This document shows positions 6,138 through 6,329 of a stretch of DNA of 6,329 nucleotides, piece after piece. The stretch's first letter is position 1; every line of letters starts with the position of its first letter. The notes beneath the pieces are model-generated. The model worked only from the letters and a program-made list of their open reading frames with translations, ran no database searches and had not been told where the DNA came from. Location: positions 1 through 6,329 of the forward strand of contig DATKZB010000150.1 of assembly GCA_035528235.1 (NCBI GenBank), written 5' to 3'. The position numbers and the translations under genes are program-made. The stretch comes from DATKZB01 sp035528235. GTDB taxonomy: Bacteria > Planctomycetota > Phycisphaerae > FEN-1346.

Positions 6138-6329
6138 ATGCATGCACTGGGCCTGATCGATTGGTTGGCGGTGGCGGCCTACTTTCTTCTGGTGTTCGGC
6201 CTGTCGTGGTGGGTCATCCGGAAGAACCGGGACACGCCCACCGACTACTTCCTGGCCGGCCGAAACCTCGGCTGGTTCGTCATCGGGGCCTCGATCTTCG
6301 CCTCGAACATCGGGTCCGAGCACCTGGTC
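6138..6329 (+). CDS. Sodium/solute symporter (SSS family, SGLT-like), N-terminal fragment
   Basis: The first 64 codons of an integral membrane transporter that runs off the right edge. SSS proteins couple sodium entry to uptake of sugars or other small solutes across the inner membrane. Visible here: a hydrophobic segment at about residues 8-27 (TM1), a basic turn (RKNRDTPTD), the family motif DYFLAGR at 36-42, and a second hydrophobic segment with SIFASNIGSEHLV at 52-64. That last stretch aligns with FASNIGSGHF of human SGLT1, where Asn78 and His83 line the sugar site; here they correspond to Asn57 and His62, with Glu61 matching Glu68 of vSGLT. A sugar substrate is therefore more likely than proline, pantothenate or an organic acid, but this is an inference from 64 residues. 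The gene is divergent from the sulfatase operon, which fits uptake of a desulfated sugar. Confidence 0.88.
   Translation, partial: MHALGLIDWLAVAAYFLLVFGLSWWVIRKNRDTPTDYFLAGRNLGWFVIGASIFASNIGSEHLV

Noticed and set aside
6105..6323. 72-codon open frame on the minus strand at the right edge
   Set aside because: Antisense to the symporter, whose frame shows clear family motifs and a good ribosome binding site.

Overview
The window comes from a GC-rich bacterium that degrades sulfated polysaccharides. Four different S1-family (formylglycine) sulfatases stand in one tandem operon, each with a twin-arginine signal peptide ending in a PRW-x-x-AA type segment, next to a sugar-type sodium/solute symporter. 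This is typical of the PVC superphylum, most likely Planctomycetota. The assignment rests on gene style, since no marker gene is present.

Layout. Bases 1-5580 are read on the minus strand and hold four sulfatase genes. In transcription order they are: a 441-aa ARSA-like sulfatase (5580 to 4255), a 504-aa S1_15-like sulfatase (4258 to 2744), a 502-aa sulfatase (2731 to 1223), and a sulfatase whose C-terminus runs off the left edge (1205 to <1, 401 residues visible). The first two overlap by 4 bases (ATGA), and the next gaps are 12 and 17 bases, so all four are probably co-transcribed. Bases 5581-6137 are a non-coding divergent region with a candidate sulfatase promoter, several hairpins, one with a UNCG-type tetraloop, and scattered TTGAC motifs. 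From 6138 to the right edge, on the plus strand, is the first 64 codons of an SSS-family symporter.

Working model. The four sulfatases would be exported folded by Tat and remove sulfate esters at different positions from one or several glycans. The divergent SGLT-like symporter would import a freed sugar with sodium. All four have the Cys-type CxPxR motif and so need a formylglycine-generating enzyme, which is not encoded here. No glycoside hydrolase, polysaccharide lyase or regulator is visible, so the actual glycan cannot be named from this window.

Most unusual points: the last sulfatase has GKWQLG where the other three have GKWHLG; the signal-peptide segment is nearly identical between otherwise diverged sulfatases; and the region upstream of the symporter can form two mutually exclusive RNA structures. 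I saw no RNA gene, insertion sequence, CRISPR array or other wholly new system.
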